This document shows, one piece after another, positions 38,111-49,500 of a DNA stretch of 64,000 nucleotides (position 1 is its first letter; the number at the start of each line of letters is the position of its first letter). Both the position numbers and the translations under genes were made by a program. The notes under the pieces were generated by a model that saw only the letters and a program-made list of their open reading frames with translations, did no database searches and was not told the DNA's origin. This DNA is from Alitta virens (taxonomy: Eukaryota; Annelida; Polychaeta; Phyllodocida; Nereididae). The stretch spans positions 57,327,829 through 57,391,828 of the forward strand of contig OW028573.1 in assembly GCA_932294295.1 (NCBI GenBank). The letters are read 5' to 3'.

Positions 38111-39830
38111 TGGTTTGCCACTGGAACCTGTCTAATGAAAAAACCTTTTGACAAGAGAGGCAACATCAAAGCACAGTCTGTCCACCATATACCATTGCTC
38201 TGTGATGACAGCCCTTATACTTTAACTAATACCAAGGCTCCTGACTGCCTTTAAGTTAACTGGCTTTTCATCTCAAGAGGCAGCTTTGCATTGGATGTCT
38301 AACAGTGATATCAATTAGTTTTGTTTGCATTGATTATACTCAATTCTTAAACAAAGATTGCTCAATTAGGTCACTTAATTGGCTTGAAGCAGGCAGCACA
38401 CAGCAGTTGGGAGATATTGGCCAATTAGGAAGCACCATCATGTGTGTAGATGGTAAAATATGCAAATTAGCTGCTACAAGAGATGAGAATTGAACATTCC
38501 CAGCAAACAGCCAAGGAATTACCTGGTAAATACCCATAAATAATGGAAGTTATCACTTTTAAATCTTTTTTGTGTATGATTTGCCAGTAAAAGTCAGTAG
38601 CCTTGGTCTTATTTTATGCGAACTTGCTAAGTGCTGTCATGATATATCACCTTGCCATAAGTTTGCCCATGACAGGTTGGGCATGAATCAACAAAGTTCT
38701 CCATCTAAATCACTATAATAGCTCAAGATCAGACATACATTTGGCTATTCTATTATAAATTATATATTGTATTAGTATACCAAGAGTATGATTAAAGATT
38801 ATATGTATAATCCTCAACACACGAGTTATGGTAAGTGAACCACCCAACAATTATAGTCTTGGACAACAAATTCCCTCATTAACAGCTCAACAGTCACAGA
38901 CGTATTTATAGTGCACTTCTACCATGGTACCTGATGCCAGACATGCATATAGTCGTCTATCACACAATTCTGTGGGTGTAGTTGTTTATTTTGAGACTCA
39001 CGATGGCAGTGTTTAACGTTACACCAAAGTAAACACAGCTTACTGTCGTTAGAATCACCAGGGAGGACCAGCCCACTCTGCGATAATTAGTACCTAATCA
39101 GTCCTACTCATTACGCAATATTACACGGTGCTCATCCATCACCCTAATTAGACAAGGGTAAAGGTAGATATCAGTCATGAGATTAGCGTTAATAGTTCAT
39201 AACTAAATTGTCATGAGCACAAGTTGTCACAGGTATTTTTGTAATTACTTTACAGAACAGATAACATTGGATATTGCCTTTACCAGCAATACCTAACGAT
39301 GGAAAGGCAATTTAATCTGTGAATGATTAGCCCGGTGATGTAAAAATGTGTACAAGGTGCATATCTATTCCGGAAGAAAAATGTAGGAGACAGTTAATTG
39401 GCCTGACCTATATTGATCTCAGTAATGTCCTGTGTAATGAAAATAAATGGCATTTTTTCTGCCACTGACAGTGTACAGGTCTGAAGACGTCTTTAATGTA
39501 ATTATAACTTAGATGAGATATGCGGTAGGTGACAGATTGCACTTGAGTGAGGCTGAAAGACAAATAAGGCGAGGTGGTCGGTCGGCTCAGCATTTCTCTG
39601 TGCAATTATTACAGCGGGCATATTTTCACTTGGAGGGCAACATCTGGGCCCTGTTTGTCTTTATCAAGGGCCGGACATTACGTCAGATCAAAAAGGTCAC
39701 ATCATGCACGCCACCTGTGTGGAGAAACTCAAACAACTCGTGTGGGTCCGTCCTCCTTTGACCTAGCCACATGAATGTCACTTGAAAAATGGCAAAATGA
39801 TTCGCCAATAATTTAGCTTAGCATCTGCTA
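38111..39830. other. Intergenic, no gene seen
   Basis: Includes the upstream region of the gene starting at 39896. Overlapping frames at 39513-39774 lack motifs. Confidence 0.45.
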
Positions 39831-39833
39831 TGT

Positions 39834-39843
39834 GAATATATGA
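39834..39843 (+). promoter_or_regulatory. Possible TATA-like element
   Basis: AATATATGAG lies about 55-60 bases before the ATG at 39896. It is a weak match, listed because the neighbouring secreted-protein genes have better TATA boxes at similar spacing. Confidence 0.3.
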
Positions 39844-39895
39844 GAATGGTTGCTGCTACAGTGGTCATTTGAACGGACTCTCAAGGATAGACAAC

Positions 39896-41378
39896 ATGAG
39901 GTGGTTACTTTACATAATCCTCATCACTAGCAGCTATTGGACTTTTGTCTCATCATCTCAAGTTGGTTTATTCGGATATTATCATGATGCAAATAACAAC
40001 GCGGATTCTTCTACAGCTGTGAAGGATGGAATAAGAGAAGTGAAAACGGAAGAAAATCAAAACGAAGTAGTTGGCTGGAAATACAGGACTAAAGTGGACA
40101 ATTTGATACGAAAACCTGGGTATTACAGACAGCACTCTTCATTTCATGACGTCCATGCTTCCTCCAACAACCAGCACCATTCCTTTGCAACCATCCAGAC
40201 ACACCAGAACAAAAAGTACATTGATTTGGATGAACTGGAGACAGGAAAGCCTAATTATAAGAGCGATGCTGGAGATTCAGGTGAGATAACTGAGACAGTT
40301 CATGCCATCTTTGCTGATCCATTACAAGTTACTGCACCCCCACCAAATGCTCTGTTTGATAACCGTGACAATTCAGCCGATATTAATGACATTCCTCAAA
40401 ATACTCCAGCAATGGTTCCTGCAAACTCTAACCCAACAGGCACTCAGAATGACCACAGCAGCTATAATAATTTCGGCAGCATCCCAGAAATCCCTCAACC
40501 TTTAGCAATGACAAGTGTGGAATGGAAACCACCCCAAAAGACTCATGTCCCGAACACAAACTTTTGGGAGAAGTTCAACAAAATTAAAGATACGTCAGTG
40601 CAGGCTAATGTTAGGTCCATGGATAATTCTTTTGGACATTTCAACAAGTTCTGGCAAAAATTAACGGAACAATGGAAGAGGAAAAATTTAATTGGCCAAA
40701 AGGTGCCAAGGAATCACTTCAGTAACTCTCATTCCCCTAATGTTAAACCATATCAGCCATTTCAATCCAAGCCTTTGAAACCGCCCACCCCAGTGCACCC
40801 TCCCTGGCAGCCTCCTACGCACTACACAAAACCTAAGAATCACAGGTTCGGTTACATCAAAACGTGGATATCTGACAATGAAAGAAATGCTCTAAGGAAC
40901 AAAACTACATCTCCAAGTAGCATAATGCACTTTAATGCAAAACCTTATCATAGACCTAGCTATGCTAAAGCTCATTTCAATTCTGTTGCCAGAGTCAATC
41001 CTTGGAGTTGGCGTCACAGAAATGTTGCTCAAAATGTGCCTAGCGTGGCTAATGGCAACAACAAACCAAAAGACAGGCCTATATCTACCACTGCTGGAGT
41101 GAAAAGCCAGCTTCAGGCAACAGCAGTTGAAGTTCGCAGACTTCCAAAACTTCATGAAAAGCGTCAATTTCAGCAGAAACCATTTAAACACTACTCCTAT
41201 GGCAGGAAACCAAATCAACAGTCGAGGCTCCCATGGTATCAAAAAGCAAAAGCCCAGGCCCCAGCGAAGCCTCCAGTGAAAACAAACTTCGTGAAACACA
41301 TGTTCCAAGATGCAGCCAAGAGCTCCAACACACCAAGTTTGATGGTCAAGCCCAAGAAACGCAACAAATCAGTAGAAG
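39896..41378 (+). CDS. Exon 1 of the large basic secreted protein
   Basis: Signal peptide plus the Cys-free basic region. The frame stays open past the donor to 41437 by chance. Confidence 0.82.
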
Positions 41379-42151
41379 GTAGGTTGCATCAATTTGATCT
41401 GATAAATTTATCTTTTAATCGGAATTTAGTGAAGTAGTTATCCTTTGACTGATATTTTGACTGTGTTCACATTAAACTGTGTTTACATTAACCCCCCCCC
41501 CCCCCATCTTGACTACTGCATGGTAACAAGGTAGTCAGCTTTTACCTATCTTCATTGTCAGTTGCATGTATTTTTGACGAAGAGGTCAGTCCTTACGACT
41601 AATGACATTATGCTGTGGACTCTACAGGCTCAGTCCAACTAACTTGTTAGATAAAGCTTACTTGTTATTAGCATGTTCTTAGTCATAATGGCTGTGGGGG
41701 CAGTCAAAATGAGATTATCAGGACACATAATGGCTGTGGGGGCAGTCAAAATGAGATTATCAGGACACATAATGGCTTGTACATAATGACGTGTTTGATT
41801 TCGTACATAAAGACTATATGGCCATTTGAAATGAAGAGACATGTTAGTACCTCCAGTTATGGATGAGTGATGATAAGCCTATCATTTGTTCCAGAAATCA
41901 GAGGGGACTTCTGCACAGAAAGGAAAAATGGCAACTACGTGAACCCGGGATCACAGGGAGATGACCCTCGTTGTTCTTTTATCACGTGTTCAAACAAAAG
42001 AACTTTCCTTTTCCAGTGCCCGGATGGCACGTGGCATCAGCCTGATGACGTCATCAAACGGGCTGAGAAAATTAACAGTACATCGCGATTGTTTTGTACG
42101 AACACTGGCAGTATAGCCTACACCGTTTGTGGATCCAATCTTGATCTGTGA
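39896..42151 (+). CDS. Large basic secreted protein with C-terminal CBM14-like module
   Basis: Two exons, 39896-41378 and 41895-42151, join in phase 1 to 579 residues (donor GTAGAAG|GTAGGT, acceptor TTTGTTCCAG). An upstream TTG-initiated extension of the frame is not needed: the ATG at 39896 starts a clear signal peptide (MRWLLYIILITSSYWTFVSS). The long middle is Cys-free, basic and rich in Asn, Pro, His, Trp, Gln and Lys (e.g. KPLKPPTPVHPPWQPPTHY), probably disordered. Exon 2 encodes six Cys as C-x19-C-x4-C-x9-C-x24-C-x10-C, with CSFITCSNKRTFLFQCPDG, fitting peritrophin-A/CBM14 spacing. A protein with a basic disordered body and a chitin-binding end would suit a chitin-associated extracellular matrix; that is inference. 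It resembles the protein at 29049-30086 in its N-terminal layout and K-x-WIS motif. Confidence 0.82.
41493..41506. repeat. C homopolymer in intron
   Basis: A run of about 14 C inside the intron of the 39896-42151 gene. Confidence 0.9.
41685..41775. repeat. 42-bp tandem duplication in intron
   Basis: The unit beginning ATAATGGCTGTGGGGGCAGT occurs twice in full without visible mismatch, followed by the start of a third copy. Confidence 0.9.
41895..42151 (+). CDS. Exon 2 (CBM14-like module) of the large basic secreted protein
   Basis: Begins at the acceptor TTCCAG and completes a Glu codon with exon 1; stop TGA at 42149-42151. Confidence 0.82.
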
Positions 42152-44799
42152 ATAGCTTTTCGTGACAATGTTGTTAGGGGACTTCTTGGGTTGTAACACA
42201 GGGTCAAGACTATGACAGGGGTATTTGGCCTTGTCACGATGGTTTACAGTGTTAGGGTGGTGTCTTGGTGGGTTAATATTTTTGCCCAAGGCAACAATAT
42301 GCATGGATGCATGGCTGCACCCACACTATGACATCACAAGAATGATCACATACAAATTGCACAGTTGTGGAAACTGATTTACAAAACATTGATGACTTTC
42401 TTTGCATCTTGTCCTTTTAAGAGGTTGTTTATCCTAATGATATATAGAATTTCACATATACCCAAACTGTGAAAATGAAATTCAGGGCACCAACGCCCAA
42501 AAATAATTACATTTTGAAGTTTTTAGACAATCTTTGTGACAGCATGGTTTTTAATCACCAACGAATATTGATAACCCAAAAAGGCACAGATGCACTGGGA
42601 CAATTTGTTTGTGATGCCACTCAAACCTAAATGAAAGTTAAACTTTCTTTTCTTTCCCAAGTTTGTAAGTCCTGGTTGGGCTCTGAGTGTATAAATATAT
42701 TGTGATAAACCTGTTTCATTGAATGCATGTATTTTGTAAACTAAATGTTTAAATTGATGTAAAAAAATTTATTAAACATTTACTGGTTTCTCATTATTTC
42801 CTCACAATTATGGTGCATCTGAAAATTTTCATTTATAGTCATTGACACTTGCTTTGAAGATTACTTTTGCTGCAGTATCAATAACTGTGCTATGTATGCC
42901 ATGTCTCTTGAGCTTTGCACATTTGTTGCTTTGACATGATAGATGTAATTCGAGCATGGGATTTCTAAACACCCAAGTAGAATTGTTGGCAGTCCACGAA
43001 ATCTGGCTGTTTAATGCTTGGGAGGACCAAGTCACCTTGACCCAGGAGAGGGCCAAGGTCAAGGTCACAGGTGCAATAATTATAAAGAGGTGATTGATGA
43101 CCTTTTTTCTCTGTACATGGTTAGAAAAGATCTAGTGGTTAAAATATGGACCCAACAGGCCCCACAATATAGAATTTCTAAATAATGACATTGTACACTA
43201 CAACAAAGATATAAAAGACATTGAATGCGAATTGCGCCTGAGATTTCCTTTTGCACTTAAGATTCAATATCTTCTTAAAGTTTTAAAGAGTGTTGATTCC
43301 TAAAAAAAAAAGGGGCATAATGAATGAGTTACATAAATTTGCGTTGCCAAAGAAGGTAGTCTTCTATCCATTCATTTTAGAACCATTACACGGCGATTGT
43401 GTTTAACAACACAGTGATCTTCAACTATCGAAACTCTCCAATGAATGTGAGCCAAAACTGTAGAGAGCGATGCAGAAAGTTTCTTGGCTGTGATATTGGC
43501 AGAAGACCAGGTCTAAGCTCAAACAAGGCTGAAGGACCTCAGTGAGATGCCTGGACGGCAATTAGTGCCACCAACTGGAGCAAAAAGACATTAAAGAAAT
43601 GTCACTGAGGTGACCACTGGATGCTTGTGAGTAATGCGGTGTGTTGCACTCGTCTGTGACTAAAAAATTGTCATTTTATTACTGGAGGAACCTGGAGGAC
43701 TAATTTGTGCTTGACAAAAGCAAGAATGGCGGCACGGTGCCAGGGGTGCTGTGGGGTCCAAAAGAGCCCTCCAGCGCTGAAGAGTTACATCCAATAAGGT
43801 CAAGATCGAACGTCTCAGGTCATGTGACCAAGGAGCGTGACGTCTTGGGCCCGCCATCTTTTGTGAGACTGTACACAAAAAGATGAGAGTAAGTCTTGCC
43901 AACAGAGCATGTGAAGTAAAGCAATGGGGACGAGATGCCTCTTACATGACATCATGCGATTTTGACACGAACGTCATCCACACATCCGCCTCATTTGCAG
44001 CCGCCAACTACATTCATCACTCTGCTATGTACATACAGCACATCCTCAAAAAGTCTATTAAAAAAACCATAATATTATTATTATTACTGATAAGTCCAGT
44101 GTCGATTCAGCTGCAGGTACCACATAAGAAGGTACAATGCATAAGGCTAACCTCCTGAGCAATTTTTTTTTTTTTTGTTATAATAACAAGTTAATCAGCA
44201 TTCTCCAACAGATTGGTCAGTCTCGGTCAATGTCAAGTGAAATGTACGGTTTTGACTAAGATGTTATGGTCATTACGGTTCATAAAAAAAAACATGACAA
44301 CTGAGATTACATGTAAAATTGGCTTACAGTTAGTGATTAAAATCTTTAAAAACCAGGTTCGATTCCCAGTCATACATAAGTTGGATGGCTGTTTCATCCT
44401 TCATCTCAATGCCATGGATCCTGCCTGTCCTAATTAGCCTTACAGGTGCAGAAATAACGGACGTAGAGCCCTAATCCACCCAACCAGTGGCAACCAACCA
44501 CCAATCTTTTTAAAAAAAGCAGAACGGTATAAAAGCTCCTACTTGGCTAACATTCTACTTAAAGAGCTGAAATTATAGTTTAAGCCCTACTGAAGGAATT
44601 CCAGTAAAGTATATTTATGTTCTCTGAGTCGATAGTGGGGCAACATATAGTTTGGAGTAAAAGCCCTATACTAGGCCTACATCTCATCCTGATAGAAACT
44701 GCTCATTTAAGCTTCTGAATAGCATCCTTGTGCAAGATATATAAAAAAGCATCGTTGTACAGTACAAATACAATATAATACAATATTATACAATATTAT
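42152..44799. other. 3' UTR and intergenic, no gene recognised
   Basis: The first few hundred bases probably are 3' UTR of the upstream gene. Frames at 43660-43902 and 43883-44158 have no motif. A plus-strand stretch at 43410-43500 reads SPMNVSQNCRERCRKFLGCD with four closely spaced Cys, but it lacks a supported exon structure. Confidence 0.45.
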
Positions 44800-44945
44800 A
44801 CAATTATTGCACAGTGGCCAGTGCAATATGTGTTTTTATGGAACCGAGACAACTGATATTGCAGGAGGCGAGTGCAATATTAGTTATTAAGGTTCCATAA
44901 AAACACATATTGCACGAGACACTGCGCAGTAATTGTTATATTATA
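44800..44945. mobile_element. Foldback (palindromic) MITE-like element
   Basis: Left arm 44800-44845 (ATTGCACAGTGGCCAGTGCA, then TATGTGTTTTTATGGAACC) and right arm 44891-44940 are near-complements of each other, separated by about 45 bases. The palindromic arms can form a hairpin. There is no coding sequence. Confidence 0.75.
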
Positions 44946-46160
44946 TGGCCTTTCATATTAAATAAGAAAAGAGGGCTGGTATTGTACCATACAGTGAATA
45001 GGCCTTTGCGAACCTAAAGAACTAATCTTTTCTTTTTCATGATTTTTCAAAATACATGTTTTCACAAATAAACGCACATATTTCTTCTCTTTTTTCTTAT
45101 AATATAATATAATACAATACAACACAAATACATGGGCACTTTATGATGTGATTTTGGCAACCCAATCATCGGAAAGTTGACGTAGTTATCGATTACCTTT
45201 TGGTGCTCTATTATATTTTTCAATAAGGAAATTAGAAACGGCGTGAGATCAACGACAGTATTTCGGAAGTTTAAAAAAAAAATTAAACTGAGGATCCCCC
45301 CCCCCCCTTGCTCCCATATCTCCTCTCCAAAAGCCAAAAAAGTGTCCTCATAAAGAGCCTAAAACGTTGGCAATGACCATTAAAAGATCCATATAACATG
45401 TAGGCCTACATGCCACAAATCAAGCTGCAGCAAAGATTTTCTATTAAAAAAAAATAAAAAAAACATACATGGGCGTATGCTTCTTGTTCATCAGTTGTCA
45501 ATCTTTAGACCAGGTTAAAAGAACATTTAAATTCATAAGTAGTTTAAAATTGCACCATCTTATGAGCTATGATTGCAGAAATCCATAACTGAAAAGGAAT
45601 GTTAAGCCATAAATCATAGAGCAAACAGATTTGTCACTATTTTAATGATAGAGACAATGCATTGGAGCATTACAGTATGTTATGGTCAGCAGCGCCTCAG
45701 GTGACAACTGATCACTACAAGCCACAATTGGTCATTTGGTCAATCAATCACCTATCAAAGAGAGTTGTGGACAGCAAGGTAAACAGTCCAGAGACTTGTC
45801 TCAACAGTCCAATCTTTGTTTATTCGTTTGTTTGTTTATTGTATTGTTTAATTAATCTTCGACTTTCGTTGATTACCAGCACTGTTATTGTGAGTAGTGT
45901 GGACGTCATAATAAGTTCTTGAGTGAATTCATTTGATAATAAAATATAAAGAAAACTTAATTTTTTTTTAGAAAGTGAGATATTGCATCAAAATATCCCT
46001 TACCAACTGCTGCCTAGCTCTTTTAAGATTGTATTATTTATTATTTATTTATTAAACTGGTTCAAGCGTTACTACTCTTTTCTTTAAAAAAAAACAAGCT
46101 CTTATACAACCAGATATTTAAAAGAAGTCATTAAATTTGGAGTAAAACTTAGTATTTTAA
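44946..46160. other. Intergenic, upstream of the VWA gene
   Basis: AT-rich with A-, T- and C-runs (the C-run near 45295-45307). No exon is supported. Confidence 0.5.
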
Positions 46161-46164
46161 AAAC

Positions 46165-46197
46165 TGACGTCATTTGACAATTAAAGAGTATATAAAG
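46165..46197 (+). promoter_or_regulatory. CRE-like site and TATA box of the VWA gene
   Basis: The palindrome TGACGTCA (46165-46172, the CREB/ATF consensus) lies 17 bases before TATATAAAG (46189-46197). Transcription would start near 46220. A possible 5' UTR donor (GTGAGT, 46336) lies before the signal-peptide exon. Confidence 0.6.
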
Positions 46198-46507
46198 GAT
46201 AAAGCCGCTGGTAGTTTGTTGCCAATACTCTTGCTACTTAAACATTTGGGAGCACCTGATTCATATAGTTACCAGGCTGCGTCAGACGGCCGTCATACGT
46301 TACGTCCTGAGCGTCTTTAGGTTGCGTGATTTCGTGTGAGTACCTCATCATCTCTTTATAATATTTTTATTTCTAGCTGGGTGGAGTCTGGGATAACTTC
46401 ATAAAAGCCATGCAATATATGTTTATTTTATGAAATGCTTTACTGAACTCAACATTTGACTTATCATATCTATATCTTCTCAAATTATTTCGACGCAAGT
46501 GAGGAAG

Positions 46508-46571
46508 ATGGGAAGACTGAGCGTTCTGGTTCTGCTGCTGGCTTTTCTGCTAGTCTCAGTTTCTGCTCAAG
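46508..46571 (+). CDS. VWA gene exon 1: signal peptide
   Basis: Encodes MGRLSVLVLLLAFLLVSVSA, a strong signal peptide, and ends phase 1 at CAAG|GTTAGT. Confidence 0.85.
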
Positions 46572-49500
46572 GTTAGTCATTACAAACTTTTCAGGATGCA
46601 AGATAAACATTTTCCAAATGATTTGTCAAGAAAATTTCGCAATCATTTGTCAGATATAGAATTAAATCATTTAGTCAATTTATTTGTGTTTGTGAAGTCA
46701 GACAACGTGGATAGCATATATAAAAACGCAATTTATCTATTTATTTATTATATTTTGTCAGTGTATAATATTTTACTGAGATTTGGTCCCACTAATCTTT
46801 TGTCAAGAAATACATTTCTCGAATCATTGGTCAACATATCATTGCCAGAATGGTGCACATGGCATCAGTTTTTCCATGTCGGCATTAATATTATTATTAA
46901 TGTTTTGGTTAACAGTCAACTTGGGTGGCAACCACAATGGTTGAAATAAACCTGCATATGAAAAAGTATTACAAAATTAAAAAAAGCTATGTTGATAGTT
47001 TAGCTGTTATATTTAATAATCATATTCACCAACTTTAATGGAGTAAATTTCTAACATGCTATAGTTTGAGTAGTTTCATGCGATCTGTTGAATGCATGTG
47101 AAAAAAGAAAGAAAAGTCAAGACAGATATTTTGGTCATAGAATTTTCGTTGTATACACATGCAACTAAATTACATGCATATAAATGATGCTTTTGTCCCC
47201 CGTTGAATTATTATAAGATGTCCGGTCCCTAATAATATTGCATTTATAAAATACCAATCTAATAATCACACACACACTATCTGCACGCACAATATGAGAC
47301 ACTTTCTGTATTGTCACCAAAGCACAATTTCTATTAGCACAGTGTAAACACACAGTACATACATTAGCCAAGAAATAGATAGTCTTCCTGACAGTCACTT
47401 TAGCTGCAGGCACTGAGTTCTACGTTAAAGCTGAAAAAAAAAAACACCTCAAAACAATCTTTGTTTTTTCAATCACAGCCAAACCCTTGTTTCTTCTATA
47501 ATAATTCATTACAGAGACATACTACCCCGCAAAATCTATATTTATGTGACAAGAACAAGAAAGATGTCAAAATTACCATATGTCATGCGTGGGTGTTAAC
47601 TATTTTGGGTGTTGCAGTTACTAATTTGTCTTCAACTGCAATGATTGAACTTATACTGGTGTTTCACCTTCTGCTAACTTCGTGATGTATGATACTCGGA
47701 TAATCATTTGTGACAGTCTCATTTTAAATGGGAAAGGGAGCAACTGTACCAAACATACATGTATATCCACAGGAAGAACAATACATAATGTCATCACATA
47801 TATGGCACTCTACCTTCGAAAAGTTACACTATTAGTTAAAATTTATATGTAAGCTACAGTGCATCCAAACCACTGATTTCCACATTTAAATCAGATATGT
47901 AAAAACAACCAAAAGTCACATTTAATGGCAAAGTCTATTTCTGTTAAAAGGTCAGATTAAAAACATTGCTATACGAATAACACTGTTGTATAAACGGTTT
48001 CTTATAATTATAACTATATACTGTAATGTTCCATGTATAGATAGGTACGTTCATATCATGCACGTAACATTAATTACAAAGCACTTTGAAAAACCAATCA
48101 TTGCGTAGATTTTTAAACACGACTTGATTGTTTATTTTCCAATGCAGAATGTAGAGACAGCCTGGATATGGTCATCGCACTAGACTCTTCGCCCAGTGTC
48201 CAGTATCTTGACCACACCAACTGGGATACTCAAATAGCTTTCGCGAGAGCTGTGAAGGACAAACTGGACCTTGGAAAGGACAAATCCAGATTGTCCTTTG
48301 TCAGGTTTGATGATGAAGCTGCAGTGGAGATGACCTTAGAGACTGGTAATTCGAGTGACATTGCCGACCGCTACTTGGACATACTGCTGTCTAGGAAGAA
48401 CAGCTACACGGGCCAGTGGACAGACATGGATGCTGCTATCCGTGCAATCAATTCAGAGTTCAAACAACATCGTAGAGGGGGTTTCAAGAAAGTTCTTCTG
48501 TTCATCACGGATGGGGAAGCCAACTTCAAGACTGAGAACTTGGTCAGTGACATGCAGAAGCTGAGGGTGTTGCTAGATGTGGAAGTCATCTGTATTTCCG
48601 TCACTGACATTGGAGATGAAGAGAGAGAGTTCCTCAATCGACTGTCTACTAAAAGAATAAATCCTTATTCGATTTACGACAATTCCACAGTTGACAAAAT
48701 CTTCTCTTTGTTGGCCAAGGTCTGTCTGCAGAGGGATATCGTGGAACCAGGTAACAACAAAGTTCCGCTGAAAAGTATACTGTACTTCTGTACCTGAAAG
48801 TTAACAGTCAAAATGTTTGAACAGTTATATCTCAATTTCCAATACCTTGGCATCATCTAAATGTAATGTTGCAAGGGGTATATCACGAACTTAGAGAAAA
48901 TGATAATACAGAGCATTATTTTTAACGAACTGCATATTGATGGGGCAGAATGTCAAACTGACTGGGCTTTTAATAATCATATCGGAAAAGTTCAATGCAA
49001 AGTAAGTCAGCCATAAAGAGTGTTTTTCTTTACTTCAGTTTTTTTTTGTTATGTTACCTGCCCACACAAGTACGCTCGATTAATTTTTCCTCTAATTAAC
49101 CCTATTACCAGACGACTGTTTCGATAAATCTGGAGCTGGGGACATAGTCTTCATCATAGACAGCTCTGGTAGCATCACCAAGAATGGACAGACCATGGAC
49201 GACTGGGACCTGGCCAGAATCTTCTTGGCTGACCTTGTTGGACGTCTCAAGGTGACAACCTCTTCCTGCTTGCTTCAATGATCATGATTGTAATCAATGA
49301 AATTGAACTAAACATAACTCATTTTAACTTAATAAATTCTGGAATGTACACACAACTATGTTCAAGGTTATATTTGAAAGTCATCTACATATATCTTTGA
49401 AAAAGTTCTTCTTCTTGTTGTAGGAGGGAGCCAAAGACTCGCACATGGCCCTCGTCGAATTCAGTGACACTACGCGAACCAAAGTTGTCTTTGATTTAAA

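Noticed and set aside
39869..39895. Upstream start for the large basic secreted protein
   Set aside because: The extension would begin at TTG; the ATG at 39896 gives a clean signal peptide.
43410..43500. Possible Cys-rich exon (QNCRERCRKFLGCD)
   Set aside because: It has four Cys but no confident donor or acceptor pair and no matching neighbour exon; left as unassigned.
44315..44370. GGTTCGATTCC, a perfect tRNA B-box-like motif
   Set aside because: The upstream sequence has no convincing A box and no cloverleaf can be drawn, so neither a tRNA gene nor a SINE is supported.
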